Source: Pseudomonadota bacterium (lineage in GTDB: Bacteria; Pseudomonadota; Alphaproteobacteria; Sphingomonadales; Govanellaceae). Taken from it: a stretch of 64,000 nt of DNA. Below the pieces are notes generated by a model. That model was not told where the DNA came from, did no database searches, and worked only from the letters and a program-made list of their open reading frames with translations. Of the stretch, positions 50,714 to 58,381 are shown piece by piece (position 1 is the stretch's first letter; each line of letters begins with the position of its first letter). The stretch covers positions 496,001 to 560,000 of the forward strand of contig QEVO01000001.1 of the NCBI GenBank assembly GCA_003577275.1, in the 5' to 3' direction. A program made the position numbers and the translations under genes.

Positions 50714-53080
50714 ATGTATTGGCTCGCCACGGCGGCGGATCAGCGCGAGCGCGCCTATATACGCCGCTTCAGCCCGCCCTACTGGACGGTGAACTTCCCG
50801 CGGCCGATGATGGCGGCGGTCAGCGCCACCTCGGCTGCGAGCCTGGCGGTCAAACTGGTGTTCTTGAAATATAATGACCTTGCCGGTCTGATTTGGAACT
50901 CCGTCGATCCGTACGATCACCCGCTGTTATCTTATGAGACGCGCAAAGATTACTCTGGCGTGGTGTGGTCGTTTCGCTGGCAAAGCGACGGCCTGAAGGG
51001 GCTGGATGCGGTCAATGGGCCGACGTTGACCATCGAAGGCCGCGATGCCTTGGGCGCGGCCAAGACCTGGTACGTGCGGTTATGGAATTACGCCGTCGGC
51101 ACCGCCACGGATGCCATCATCACCCTTGATTTCGATGATCTTGATGGCGGTTTTCTGTTGCCGTCGGAAGCCGACCCGGTTTATCCCCGGGACATCGACC
51201 GGCTGTTCATCAGTCTGGTGGCCGATGTTTACAATCCGTCCAATAGCGCCCCCATTGAGCCCTCGCCCGGCGTTTTTGCCGAACACGTCGCCGATCTGAC
51301 CCTATCGCAAATCAACGTCAGCGGATCTCGCGCCATGCTCGCCATCGGCGACGGCCATGTGAAAGTGCATGACCTGCGGCTCGCCAACGGCTATGACGAT
51401 GTCTACAACGTGACGCCAGCGCGGGTGATGCGCAATGCGCTCTACCTCGGCTATCGCGACTGGATCGATCATTACCTCGGCATGAGTCACTATTTCTCGC
51501 TCACCTGGAACGCCGGCGAGGCGCGCTTCGTTATTGACCCGACCAAAGCAAAACTTAACCCGGCAGCGGACCTGTGGCATCAGGATTTTCTCGCTCAGGC
51601 TAAAACGTATGGCTTCAAGGTCGTCCTGTCGCTATCATACGAACTGTTGGATGATCATGCCCCTGCCGCCTGGAAACAGCGCACTCATGACGGCGGCGCG
51701 GCGCAGACCGGCTGGTCGCCGCCGTCGACGCTGATCGCTCCCACCAATTCAACAGCGCTCTCGTATCTGCGCGACGTCTGGCTGGCGCTGGCCGGCATCC
51801 AGTCATCCTTGAGCGCAGCGATCATTTTCCAGATCGGCGAGCCGTGGTGGTGGCACCAGCTGACCGGCGATCAAGCGCCGTGCTTTTATGACGCGACGAC
51901 GACGGCGCTTTATACCTCGGAGACCGCCAATCCCGTGCCGGCCATGCACCAGTCGATTTTTGACACACCCACCCCGGCGCAGCAGGATTATCTGGATTGG
52001 CTCGGCGGCAAACTTGGCGCATCGACGCTGTGGCTTCGCGATCAGCTCAAGGCAACTTACCCGGCGGCGGACGTGACTTTGCTTTTTTATGCGCCGCAGG
52101 TGCTCAATCCGGCGGCGCCCATGCTCCTAAGCGTCAATTATCCCGTTGCGTCGTGGGTCTACCCCGCCTTCGATTTTTTAGAGATCGAGGATTACGATTA
52201 TGTGATTGATGGCGATTGGCCGCAGCACGCGGCGGGCTTGGCGGCCATTGCCGATGACTTAGGCTATGGCCCGGCGGACAGTCATTATTTCTCAGGCTTC
52301 AATCTGCTGCCCAATATGCCGCAGGTGTGGGCCAACATCGATCAGGCGATATCGGATGCGCGCGCGCGCGATTTTGCCGAGGTCTTTGTGTGGGCTTATC
52401 CGCAAATTTTGCGCGACGGCTTTGTCTATTTTGCCGATCAGGAGGATGACGTGACAGGCTTTCACGAGGTGCGCTTCCCCGAGGCCATCAGCTTCGGCTC
52501 GTCGGGCGGCCCGCGCTTTGCGACCACCGTGGTGGAGACCATCTCCGGCCATGAGCAGCGCAACGCCGACTGGCAGCAGGCGCGCGCCGTCTATGATGTC
52601 GGCACCGGCCTTAAAACCGAAAGCGATCTTTTCGCACTCCTCGCTTTCTTTCGCGCCCGTCAGGGCCGGGCCTACGGTTTTCGCTTCAAGGATTGGTCGG
52701 ATTTTCGCTCCGCTGATCCCGGCGTCGCGCCAACCCCCACCGACCAGGCGATCGGCGTTGGCGATGGCGCAACGACGGCGTTTCAACTGACCAAGCGTTA
52801 TGTCAGCGGCGCGACCGTCTTCGATCGCGTCATTCGCAAGCCGGTCGCCGGAACGGTGCGCGTGGCGCTCAACGGCGTCGAGGCGGTGAGCGGTTGGAGC
52901 GTGGATGCGGCCACCGGCGTCATCACCTTCACGACGCCGCCGGCGGTGGGCGTTGCCGTCACCGCCGGTTTTGAGTTCGATGTGCCGGTGCGTTTCCGCG
53001 ATGATAGCCTGGCGATTTCCCTGGAAACCTTCGCCGCCGGCGATGCGCCGTCGGTGGGACTGATCGAGGTGCGGCTCTGA
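50714..53080 (+). CDS. Fusion: sheath/TIM-barrel-like region + DUF2460 distal tail protein (GTA g12-like)
   Basis: A 788-residue protein. The C-terminal ~205 residues (from EVRFPEAISFGSSGGPRFAT near 585) are DUF2460, the whole of g12 in RcGTA. In front are about 580 extra residues: a beta N-terminal region (WTVNFPRPMMAAVSAT, RLWNYAVGTATDAIITLDFD), then a TIM-barrel-like hydrolase fold from about 245 (FLAQAKTYGFKVVLSLSYEL, AAIIFQIGEPWWWHQL, FLEIEDYDYVIDGDW, FAEVFVWAYPQ), with acidic residues at strand ends as in glycosidases. The N-terminal part resembles proteins called non-contractile tail sheath in some databases (recalled). It may coat the tail or degrade surface glycan. It overlaps g13 by one base. 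Confidence 0.82.
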   Translation: MYWLATAADQRERAYIRRFSPPYWTVNFPRPMMAAVSATSAASLAVKLVFLKYNDLAGLIWNSVDPYDHPLLSYETRKDYSGVVWSFRWQSDGLKGLDAVNGPTLTIEGRDALGAAKTWYVRLWNYAVGTATDAIITLDFDDLDGGFLLPSEADPVYPRDIDRLFISLVADVYNPSNSAPIEPSPGVFAEHVADLTLSQINVSGSRAMLAIGDGHVKVHDLRLANGYDDVYNVTPARVMRNALYLGYRDWIDHYLGMSHYFSLTWNAGEARFVIDPTKAKLNPAADLWHQDFLAQAKTYGFKVVLSLSYELLDDHAPAAWKQRTHDGGAAQTGWSPPSTLIAPTNSTALSYLRDVWLALAGIQSSLSAAIIFQIGEPWWWHQLTGDQAPCFYDATTTALYTSETANPVPAMHQSIFDTPTPAQQDYLDWLGGKLGASTLWLRDQLKATYPAADVTLLFYAPQVLNPAAPMLLSVNYPVASWVYPAFDFLEIEDYDYVIDGDWPQHAAGLAAIADDLGYGPADSHYFSGFNLLPNMPQVWANIDQAISDARARDFAEVFVWAYPQILRDGFVYFADQEDDVTGFHEVRFPEAISFGSSGGPRFATTVVETISGHEQRNADWQQARAVYDVGTGLKTESDLFALLAFFRARQGRAYGFRFKDWSDFRSADPGVAPTPTDQAIGVGDGATTAFQLTKRYVSGATVFDRVIRKPVAGTVRVALNGVEAVSGWSVDAATGVITFTTPPAVGVAVTAGFEFDVPVRFRDDSLAISLETFAAGDAPSVGLIEVRL

Positions 53081-53922
53081 TGCGTACCATCGCCGCGGCG
53101 CTGGCGTCGCACTTGTCGGCGGAGGTGACGACCCTTGCCATGTGTTTTGCCGTGCGCCGGCGCGACGGCGTGCGCTTAGGATTCACCACCGCCGATCAGG
53201 CGCTTGAAATCGATGGCGCGCGGTACTTGCCCGGCGCCGGCCTGACGCCCAGCGACATCGCCGCCAGCCGGCAGATGAATGTAGACGAGATGGAAGTGGT
53301 CGGCGTGCTCTCGGCGCACAGCATCAGCGACAATGATTTGCGGGCTGGCCTTTATGATTTCGCCGAGGTTGAAATTTTTCTCGTCAATTGGGCATCCCCC
53401 AGCGATGGCCGGGTGACGCTGCTGCGCGGCTGGCTGGGCGAGGCGACGTTGAAGAACGGCGCTTTCGTGGCCGAGGTGCGCGGCCTTGCCCAGTCCTTGC
53501 AGCAAACCTTCGGCGAGGTCTATTCGCCGGAATGCCGCGCCGATCTGGGCGACGCGCGCTGCCGGGCGGATTTGAGCGCTGTGACCGTGACCGCCACGGT
53601 CGCAACCGCCGGCACCACGCGCGCCTTTACCGCCACCGCGCTGGGCGTGGCTGACGGCTGGTATGACTATGGCGTGCTGCGCTGGCTGACCGGGGTCAAT
53701 GCCGGACGTCGCATCGAGGTCAAGCGCCAGCTCGGCAACACCCTCGAACTTTACGACGCCATGCCCTTAGCGCCAGCCATCGGGGATGTGTTCAGTCTGG
53801 CCGCCGGCTGCGACAAGCGGTTCGCCACCTGCAAAACCAAATTCGCCAACGCCGCCAACTTTCGCGGCGAGCCGCACGTACCGGGAATCGATTCGCTGCT
53901 CGACTATCCGGGCTTACGCTGA
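53080..53922 (+). CDS. DUF2163 tail hub protein (GTA g13-like)
   Basis: A 280-residue baseplate hub protein: LAMCFAVRRRDGVRLGFTTA, LPGAGLTPSDIAASRQMNVD and the Cys-rich C-terminal region with SPECRADLGDARCRADLS and AAGCDKRFATCKTKFANAAN, where Cys residues may bind an Fe-S cluster or metal as in lambda L-type proteins. It starts in a TGATG overlap with g12. Its 3' end overlaps a convergent passenger gene by 9 bp. Confidence 0.92.
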   Translation: MRTIAAALASHLSAEVTTLAMCFAVRRRDGVRLGFTTADQALEIDGARYLPGAGLTPSDIAASRQMNVDEMEVVGVLSAHSISDNDLRAGLYDFAEVEIFLVNWASPSDGRVTLLRGWLGEATLKNGAFVAEVRGLAQSLQQTFGEVYSPECRADLGDARCRADLSAVTVTATVATAGTTRAFTATALGVADGWYDYGVLRWLTGVNAGRRIEVKRQLGNTLELYDAMPLAPAIGDVFSLAAGCDKRFATCKTKFANAANFRGEPHVPGIDSLLDYPGLR

Positions 53923-54513
53923 GGGCGTTGCCGTCTCCACCGGTGCGGCAGTCTCTTCCTGGCCGTCCGGCTTTTTGGGGAAGAGCTGATCGTGGGCCTG
54001 ATTGACCCGGGCGTTGATGGCGGCGATGCCGCTGGCGATGGCCTGCAGGTTGAAGACCTCGCCCCGGTAATAAAGCCGGCTGGCTTGTGGATCATAGAGG
54101 CGGTAAATGTGCTCGTCCTTGGGCGTCTTGTCGCCCAACGCCTCCTTGGGGCCGAGGAAATCAAAGGCGATCACCTGATTTTTGCTGGCGTTGATCCAGT
54201 CCTCGGTCTTCTCGTCGGCCAAGTCCCACAGGTTGCGCAAGCGATCGTCAGCCAGGGGGAAGTCATCGGGCAGGCCCAGCGCGCGGCGCAAGAATTCGCC
54301 GCGCCGCTTGGCCTTGGCCCGGGTCGGCCATAACAGGCGCACCACTTGGGAGGCGCTGGTCAGAAACGCCTGGGCGGCGAAAAACGCGCCGGCCTTCGCC
54401 TTCTTCTCCATGGACTGGTTGAAAAGCTGCAGCGCCGCCTCGGTGTACATGCATTGGTTTCTCAGCTCATGAACGTAAAGCGCGAACGTATTGGCATCCA
54501 TGGACAAGGTCAT
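53914..54513 (-). CDS. Conserved hypothetical protein, antisense passenger in the cluster
   Basis: A 199-residue mostly helical protein (TFALYVHELRNQCMYTEAAL, AFFAAQAFLTSASQVVRLLW, RLRNLWDLADEKTEDWINAS) with an Ala/Pro/Glu tail. No signal peptide or membrane segment. The helical pattern recalls HEPN-type or host toxin-associated helical bundles, but I do not recognise the family. The start at 54513 has GGGAG eight bases upstream. It is inserted between g13 and g14 on the opposite strand, with its start region overlapping the earliest possible g14 start. A moron-type cargo gene, possibly serving the host or regulating the particle. Confidence 0.75.
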   Translation of the reverse strand: MTLSMDANTFALYVHELRNQCMYTEAALQLFNQSMEKKAKAGAFFAAQAFLTSASQVVRLLWPTRAKAKRRGEFLRRALGLPDDFPLADDRLRNLWDLADEKTEDWINASKNQVIAFDFLGPKEALGDKTPKDEHIYRLYDPQASRLYYRGEVFNLQAIASGIAAINARVNQAHDQLFPKKPDGQEETAAPVETATPSA

Positions 54514-55003
54514 AGCATCGACTCCCTCGAAGGGCGCCTATCATAGTGGCTTCGCCGGCGATTTGAAGCGCAATCTGATCCCCCCTTTGGGCTTACGCGG
54601 CCGCATCATTAAGACGGCGCGAGGGTTTATCGGCACCCCCTTCCTGCACCAGGGCCGGACCCCCGGACGGGGGCTCGATTGCTTAGGCGTCATGGTGGCG
54701 ATCGGCCGCGCCCTTGGGCTTTTTGACTATGATGTGGCCGGCTATCCGCGCCATCCCACCGATGATCTGCCCTTGCCCCCCCATATCGCCGCCGCCGGGT
54801 TTACGCCCATCCCCCTCGCCCAGGCGCGGCCTGGCGACGCCTTGCTGATGCGGATCATCCGTCAGCCGCAGCATGTGGCGCTCCTCACCGATATCGGGCT
54901 GCTTCATGCCTGGCTACAGGCCGGGGCGGTGGTGGAGCATGGCCTGGATCCCTGGTGGCGGCGGCGCATCATCGCCGCCTATGCCTTTCCCGGAGTGAGA
55001 TGA
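54500..55003 (+). CDS. NlpC/P60 tail peptidase (GTA g14-like)
   Basis: A peptidase of up to 167 residues that cuts peptide crosslinks in the recipient cell wall during DNA entry. KTARGFIGTPFLHQGRTPG and GLDCLGVMVAIGRAL give the catalytic Cys; QHVALLTDIG carries the His. The start is uncertain: ATG 54500 overlaps the antisense gene and adds ~30 residues not seen in the family. TTG at 54563 or 54587 would give the usual N-terminus but lacks a clear ribosome-binding site. The insertion of the antisense gene may have replaced the original start region. Confidence 0.85.
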   Translation: MDKVIASTPSKGAYHSGFAGDLKRNLIPPLGLRGRIIKTARGFIGTPFLHQGRTPGRGLDCLGVMVAIGRALGLFDYDVAGYPRHPTDDLPLPPHIAAAGFTPIPLAQARPGDALLMRIIRQPQHVALLTDIGLLHAWLQAGAVVEHGLDPWWRRRIIAAYAFPGVR

Positions 55004-55004
55004 C

Positions 55005-57296
55005 ATGGCGACACTGGTATTGGGAGCCGTTGGCTATGCCTTGGGGGCCTCGGCGGGGGGGATCATCGGCAGCGTGCTCGGCGCTGCCGGCGCCATTATC
55101 GGCAGCCAAGTGGGCGGGGTCATCGACCGCGAGGTGTTCGGCCTCGGCGGCGGCCGCACGGCGGAGGGGCCGCGACTGGGCGACCTGAGCGTGCAAAGCT
55201 CGGCCTATGGCCAGGCCATTCCCTTGGCCTATGGCACGACGCGGCTGGCCGGCAATGTCATCTGGTCCACCGGCCTTATGGAGACCCGCCATGAGGAGAC
55301 GAAAAAGGTCAAGGGCGGCAAGGGCGGCGGCTCGACCAAGGTCACCAATGTCACCTATACCTACAGCGCCTCCTTCGCCGTCGCCATAAGCGCCCGTCCG
55401 ATCGCCGGCATCGGCCGCATCTGGGCCGATGGTAAGCTGTTGCGCGACAGTTCCGGCCGACTGGCGGTTGACGGCGTACTGCGGATCTATGACGGCGGAG
55501 AAGACCAAACTCCCGATCCCTTGATCGAGGCCAAGGAAGGGGTGGGCAACGCACCCGCCTATCGCGGTCTTGCCTATGTGGTGTTCGAGCAGTTGGCGCT
55601 GGCCGAATACGCCAACCGCATTCCCAACCTGACCTTCGAGGTGATTGCTGATGACGGCGGCGATGTGGCGCTGGCGACGGTGGTTGCCGACCTGGCGGCG
55701 CGCGCCGGACTGGCGGCGATTGACGTCAGCGCGCTCAGCGATACGGTTTCGGGCTTCGTCATCGGCCGCCAGATGAGCTACCGCCAGGCGTTGGAGCTGT
55801 TGGCGCAGGCCTATCGCTTCGATGTGGTTGAGGTCGATGGCGTGCTGATATGCGCACCGCTGGATCGCGCCAGCGTGGCGACCGTCGCATATAATGATCT
55901 GGCGCGTCCCGAGCGCGGCTCCGATGCGGCGATCACGGTGCGCGGCCAGGAAATGGAGCTGCCGCGGGAAATCGCCCTGCGTTACATCGATCCGGCGCGG
56001 GATTTTCAGGCGGGCGTGCAGCGCGCGCGCCGCGCCGCCACGCTCAGTCATGTTGCCCAGACGCGGGATTTGCCGCTGGTGCTTGACGCCAGCGCGGCCA
56101 AGCGCGCCGCCGAGATCGAGCTGGCGCTGGCCTGGCTGCGTCGCGAGGCGCTTTCCTTTGCCTTACCGCTGCGCTGGCTCCGGCTTGCGCCGGGCGATGT
56201 GATAACGCTTAATCTTACAAACATTGCGCCGGTAAGCGTGATCCTCGATGAGGTGCAGATGGGCGGCGGCCGCGTGCGCTGCCGCGCCACGCCTTACGCC
56301 GCCGCCGTGTTGGGCAGCGCGGCGGCGGGCGATGGCGGCGCGGTGCCGGCGCAAGTTATTCCCGAGTTGGCCGCAACGATTTATTTCCTCCTCAATCTGC
56401 CGCCGGTGAGTGCGGCGGACGGCGCGCAGCCGACTTTCTACGTCGCGCTGAGCAGCGCCACCGATGGCTGGCGCGGCGCGGTATTGTTCCGTTCCGTGGA
56501 CGCTGGGGCATCGTATGAAGAAATCGCCGCCAGCGCCGCGCCGGCAACGGTGGGTGAAACGGTGAATGCGCTGGCGGATGGTCCCTGCAACTATTGGGAC
56601 GAGGCGAACGCGCTGACGGTGACGCTCCTCAGCACCGGCATGACGCTGGAATCCCGTCCCGAGCTTGCCATTCTCAACGGCGCCAACGCGGCGCTGGTGG
56701 GCGATGAAATCATTCAGTTCCGCAACGCCTTCTTGAACATGGATGGCGATTGGGTGCTCAGCGGCCTGTTGCGCGGCCGGCGCGGCACGGAACGGCACAT
56801 GACAGGCCATAGCGCCGGCGAGCGATTCATTTTGCTGGAAGCTTCCGCGGTGCTGCCGATTGAAACCACGCTCGGCGCCATGGGCCGCGAAGACCTTTAT
56901 AAAGGCGTTTCCGTGGGCGCATTGATCGAGGATGCGACCGCCACCGCCTTTACCTATACGGCGGAACACTTGAAGCCGTTCGCGCCGGCGCACGCCAGCG
57001 GCGCGCGCGATGGCTCGGGCAATCTGACGCTGAGCTGGATTCGTCGCACCCGCATCGGCGGCGATTGGCTCGATGGCGCGGATGCGCCCTTGGGCGAAGA
57101 GGCGGAAGCTTACGAAGTCGATATCATGAACGGCAGCAACGTCATGCGTACGCTGACATCTGGCGCTGCGACGGCAACGTATACGGCAGCCGATCAGACC
57201 GCTGATTTCGGCGCGCCGCAAAGCTTTGTAACGGTGCGTATTTATCAATTAAGCGCCACCGTCGGACGCGGCGCGGCGCTGCAAGCGACACTCTAG
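55005..57296 (+). CDS. Tail tip / host-specificity protein (GTA g15-like), without TIM-barrel domain
   Basis: A 763-residue tail-tip protein. The N-terminus is Gly/Ala-rich and hydrophobic (VLGAVGYALGASAGGIIGSV, GSQVGGVIDREVFG). Then come the phage tail-tip core (LSVQSSAYGQAIPLAYGTTR, YTYSASFAVAISARPIAGIG, GLAYVVFEQLALAEYANRIP) and C-terminal fibronectin-like modules. RcGTA gp15 is about 1300 residues and includes a GTA TIM-barrel-like domain after the N-terminal part. No counterpart is visible here, and the length difference agrees. It starts two bases after the g14 stop. Confidence 0.9.
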   Translation: MATLVLGAVGYALGASAGGIIGSVLGAAGAIIGSQVGGVIDREVFGLGGGRTAEGPRLGDLSVQSSAYGQAIPLAYGTTRLAGNVIWSTGLMETRHEETKKVKGGKGGGSTKVTNVTYTYSASFAVAISARPIAGIGRIWADGKLLRDSSGRLAVDGVLRIYDGGEDQTPDPLIEAKEGVGNAPAYRGLAYVVFEQLALAEYANRIPNLTFEVIADDGGDVALATVVADLAARAGLAAIDVSALSDTVSGFVIGRQMSYRQALELLAQAYRFDVVEVDGVLICAPLDRASVATVAYNDLARPERGSDAAITVRGQEMELPREIALRYIDPARDFQAGVQRARRAATLSHVAQTRDLPLVLDASAAKRAAEIELALAWLRREALSFALPLRWLRLAPGDVITLNLTNIAPVSVILDEVQMGGGRVRCRATPYAAAVLGSAAAGDGGAVPAQVIPELAATIYFLLNLPPVSAADGAQPTFYVALSSATDGWRGAVLFRSVDAGASYEEIAASAAPATVGETVNALADGPCNYWDEANALTVTLLSTGMTLESRPELAILNGANAALVGDEIIQFRNAFLNMDGDWVLSGLLRGRRGTERHMTGHSAGERFILLEASAVLPIETTLGAMGREDLYKGVSVGALIEDATATAFTYTAEHLKPFAPAHASGARDGSGNLTLSWIRRTRIGGDWLDGADAPLGEEAEAYEVDIMNGSNVMRTLTSGAATATYTAADQTADFGAPQSFVTVRIYQLSATVGRGAALQATL

Positions 57297-57308
57297 GAGA
57301 CACGTCCC

Positions 57309-57809
57309 ATGGCCGATCAAACCCCGCGCCTGAAATTGCCCTACATTCGGGCAAGCCAAGCGCAAAAGGAAGTAACCCACAATGCCGCCCTCAATTTGGC
57401 GGATGCCCTGATCCAAGCGGTGGTCGAGGATAAGGACTTAAGCGCGCCGCCCGGTTCGCCGGCGGAGGGCCAAGTGTGGATTGTCGCCGCCGCCGCCACC
57501 GGCGCCTGGGCCGGCCAGAGCGGCAAGCTCGCCCACTATATCGGCGGCGCCTGGGTATTTTTGACCCCCGCCGAGGGCTGGCGGGCATGGCTGCGTGATG
57601 AGGCGCTGGAGGCCCGCTACACCGGCTCCGCCTGGGTGGTGGGCGAGGAGCGGGTGGTCAAGGTCATGGTCGGCGGCGCCCAAGTCATTGGCGCGCAGCA
57701 GTCAGCCATCGCCGATGCCGCGGGCGGCGCCACGGTCGATGCGGAGGCGCGCACCGCTTTGAACGCCCTTCTGGCTGCCTGCCGCGCCCATGGCCTGATC
57801 GCTACGTAA
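57309..57809 (+). CDS. DUF2793 protein (fibre-related)
   Basis: A 166-residue protein matching DUF2793: TPRLKLPYIRASQAQKEVTH, NAALNLADALIQAVVED, GQVWIVAAAATGAWAGQSGK, IGGAWVFLTPAEGWRAWLRD. Such proteins are fibre or fibre-base components in alphaproteobacterial phages and GTAs. In R. capsulatus the GTA fibre is, as I recall, encoded away from the main cluster; here the gene directly follows g15 by 12 bp. It is the last gene before the cluster-end terminator. Confidence 0.88.
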   Translation: MADQTPRLKLPYIRASQAQKEVTHNAALNLADALIQAVVEDKDLSAPPGSPAEGQVWIVAAAATGAWAGQSGKLAHYIGGAWVFLTPAEGWRAWLRDEALEARYTGSAWVVGEERVVKVMVGGAQVIGAQQSAIADAAGGATVDAEARTALNALLAACRAHGLIAT

Positions 57810-57849
57810 CAGTCTTTTTTCCTTTCCATCCATTGTCCCGCCTGTCCCG

Positions 57850-57878
57850 CCCCGACACGATAAGTGTCGGGGTTTTTT
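57850..57878 (+). terminator. Intrinsic terminator at the end of the GTA-like cluster
   Basis: CCCCGACAC, loop GATAA, GTGTCGGGG, then TTTTTT (57873-57878). A perfect 9-bp stem 40 bp after the last structural gene. Confidence 0.92.
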
Positions 57879-57966
57879 ACATTTTTCGGCTTCCATCTCG
57901 CCATCCAATCGCCAGCCGCTTGTAATCAAAGCAAATACCTTGGCTGGCCCAACTTTTGCTTGTACG

Positions 57967-57975
57967 TTATCCACA
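57967..57975 (+). promoter_or_regulatory. Single DnaA-box match
   Basis: TTATCCACA is the strict DnaA-box consensus. Only one is present, about 50 bp upstream of the small gene at 58022. One box does not make an origin; it could be regulatory or chance. Confidence 0.25.
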
Positions 57976-58021
57976 GGGGGGCCTGTTCGGTAGTTAGAAC
58001 ATGAAAGCCCGGAGGTGTGAC

Positions 58022-58261
58022 ATGGATGACCATGTTGGACCGATGCCGAAGATGATCTGGACCGGCATCAATTGGCGCCCTGACCGTCGCGACGGCGATG
58101 ATGGCCGGCTCGGCCGCCGACGCACTGATTCCTGGATGCCATATAGCACGCCGTATGTCGCCCAGGCGTTGGCCCAGCAGGGCAAACGCGGCATCATTTC
58201 TCCCCCTTACCATAATGGCAAGGCCATCCGCCCGATGCCGCGACGGACCACCAATGCCTAA
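58022..58261 (+). CDS. Small hypothetical protein
   Basis: A 79-residue basic, Pro/Arg-rich protein (MDDHVGPMPKMIWTGINWRP, DSWMPYSTPYVAQALAQQGK). GGAGG six bases before the ATG supports real translation. It has no signal peptide or membrane segment and I do not recognise a family. It lies between the cluster terminator and the OmpA-like gene. A minus-strand frame over the same bases lacks a comparable start. Confidence 0.55.
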   Translation: MDDHVGPMPKMIWTGINWRPDRRDGDDGRLGRRRTDSWMPYSTPYVAQALAQQGKRGIISPPYHNGKAIRPMPRRTTNA

Positions 58262-58381
58262 ATAGTCACAATTTGCTGAAATTTGTCCGCAATTTCACCA
58301 CACTAGTCTGCTAATGACAACAATCAAGCGGGCGCGATGCCAGCGGTCTTTCAAGTATCCATGAACACAAGGAGAGGAACA

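Larger units (their letters stand above)
37087..57878. other. GTA-like (domesticated prophage) cluster with its own control module
   Basis: The structural genes run in the order of the R. capsulatus GTA: g1 terS (38781), g2 terL (39236), g3 portal (41198), g3.5 DUF6127 (43067), g4 protease (43411), g5 capsid (43998), g6 (47421), g7 (47984), g8 DUF3168 (48684), g9 (49108), g10 (49527), g10.1 (49834), g11 (50084), g12 DUF2460 (50714), g13 DUF2163 (53080), g14 (54500) and g15 (55005). Extras are an HK97 gp10-like gene, a 2.2-kb fibre block after the capsid, two antisense genes, a palindromic repeat pair and DUF2793. No integrase, replication, holin or endolysin is visible, and all core frames are intact. 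A repressor and a DUF6456 gene precede the cluster. A defective but maintained prophage is the alternative. Confidence 0.8.

Noticed and set aside
37087-57878. Intact temperate prophage
   Set aside because: No integrase, excisionase, replication, holin or endolysin gene is visible, no flanking att repeats could be seen by eye, and the gene set tracks the GTA order. This is not proof; a degraded prophage remains possible.
57967-57975. DnaA box as part of a replication origin
   Set aside because: Only one consensus box, no cluster, no AT-rich unwinding region and no origin-linked genes.
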